Source of the DNA: Protula sp. h YS-2021
Taxonomy: Eukaryota > Annelida > Polychaeta > Sabellida > Serpulidae
Direction: 5' to 3'
Assembly (NCBI GenBank): GCA_949752745.1
Contig: OX457031.1
Coordinates: 54,922,803 to 54,986,802, forward strand
Length of the DNA stretch: 64,000 nt
Numbering within the stretch: position 1 is the first letter of the stretch; each line of letters starts with the position of its first letter. Below the pieces are notes generated by a model, which saw only the letters and a list, made by a program, of their open reading frames with translations, made no database searches and was not told the DNA's origin. A program made the translations under genes and the position numbers. Shown here piece by piece: positions 63,798 through 64,000 of this stretch.

Positions 63798-64000
63798 TTC
63801 TTCACTTTAAGCTTTTTGCACAATATATTGTCTCAATGTCATGTATGCAGTCTTGAATCAATGCAGCACGAGTCTGTCAAGTTCAGCAAGTTTTTTCCAG
63901 TTGTTGTTCACTTAACACACTTCAAATTTACATGTTAAAAACACGTCGGCACATCAAGTCTCACACAACATTTCTAACAACTTTCCCATAATATTATGAC
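63798..64000. other. Right part of Polinton, end not reached
   Basis: No gene. I compared it by eye with the reverse complement of 50.9-51.7 kb and found no terminal inverted repeat, so the element probably continues past the window. Confidence 0.4.

Larger units (their letters stand above)
51257..64000. mobile_element. Maverick/Polinton, 12.7 kb in window, right end cut off
   Basis: It carries the Polinton core set: protein-primed PolB, retrovirus-type integrase with chromodomain, FtsK/HerA-like packaging ATPase, adenain-type protease, major and minor jelly-roll capsid candidates, plus a pX-like protein and several small proteins. Plus-strand genes (52.3-57.3 kb) and minus-strand genes (63.8-57.7 kb) converge on a repeat array at 57.34-57.60 kb. 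PolB, INT, the major capsid gene and at least three small genes have stops or frameshifts, so the copy is dead. Terminal inverted repeats could not be tested. Confidence 0.95.

Noticed and set aside
63798..64000. Terminal inverted repeat of the Polinton
   Set aside because: No match by eye to the reverse complement of 50.9-51.7 kb; the end is probably outside the window.

Overview
This is nuclear DNA of an invertebrate animal, AT-rich, and almost entirely made of transposable elements in several states of decay. I found no convincing host gene. BEL/Pao retrotransposons (known only from animals), CR1-type LINEs, Penelope-like elements (PLEs) and a Maverick/Polinton together point to a metazoan, most likely aquatic. 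I cannot name the species.

Layout. At 1-1268 lies the 3' part of a CR1-like LINE reverse transcriptase (RT), followed by a GTAATAGCC-type minisatellite (to about 2060). A decayed hAT-like transposase lies on the minus strand (2.9-3.7 kb). From 6.2 to 29.9 kb there is a four-level nest. A minus-strand LINE (LINE-C) is split by a BEL/Pao element (BEL-A, 6612-27461). BEL-A is split by a Penelope-like element (PLE1, about 14.13-25.48 kb). PLE1 is split by a second BEL/Pao element (BEL-C, 16330-24549) with two LTRs and a 5-bp target duplication ACTAC. A minus-strand relative of BEL-A (BEL-B) occupies about 32.4-38.8 kb. Simple repeats, a tRNA-like segment and a cluster of TGACGTCA palindromes fill 38.8-40.3 kb.

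From 40.4 to 50.9 kb is a CR1-like LINE (LINE-D). Its ORF1 is split by PLE2 (41088-47639), flanked by a 13-bp target duplication. PLE2 is a giant fold-back: two nearly identical 3.2-kb arms joined head to head. Each arm carries a GIY-YIG reverse transcriptase, a separate downstream ORF with two C2H2 fingers, and a hammerhead-like motif.

From about 51.25 kb to the window end lies most of a Maverick/Polinton. On the plus strand are a protein-primed DNA polymerase B and four small genes, the first with a PC4-like fold signature. Convergent on the minus strand is a tightly overlapping set: integrase, packaging ATPase, small structural candidates, penton-like protein, pX-like protein, major capsid protein and adenain-type protease. 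PolB, integrase, capsid and at least three small genes carry stops or frameshifts and the integrase has lost its catalytic Glu, so this copy is dead, although several ORFs are intact.

The observations most worth following are: a run of 17 Pumilio-type UGUANAUA motifs in the 3' UTR of the Polinton plus-strand genes; the tandem PC4-like small gene family; stop codons embedded in the TATA box of the next gene; and PLE2 with its zinc-finger ORF and palindromic-stem hammerheads.
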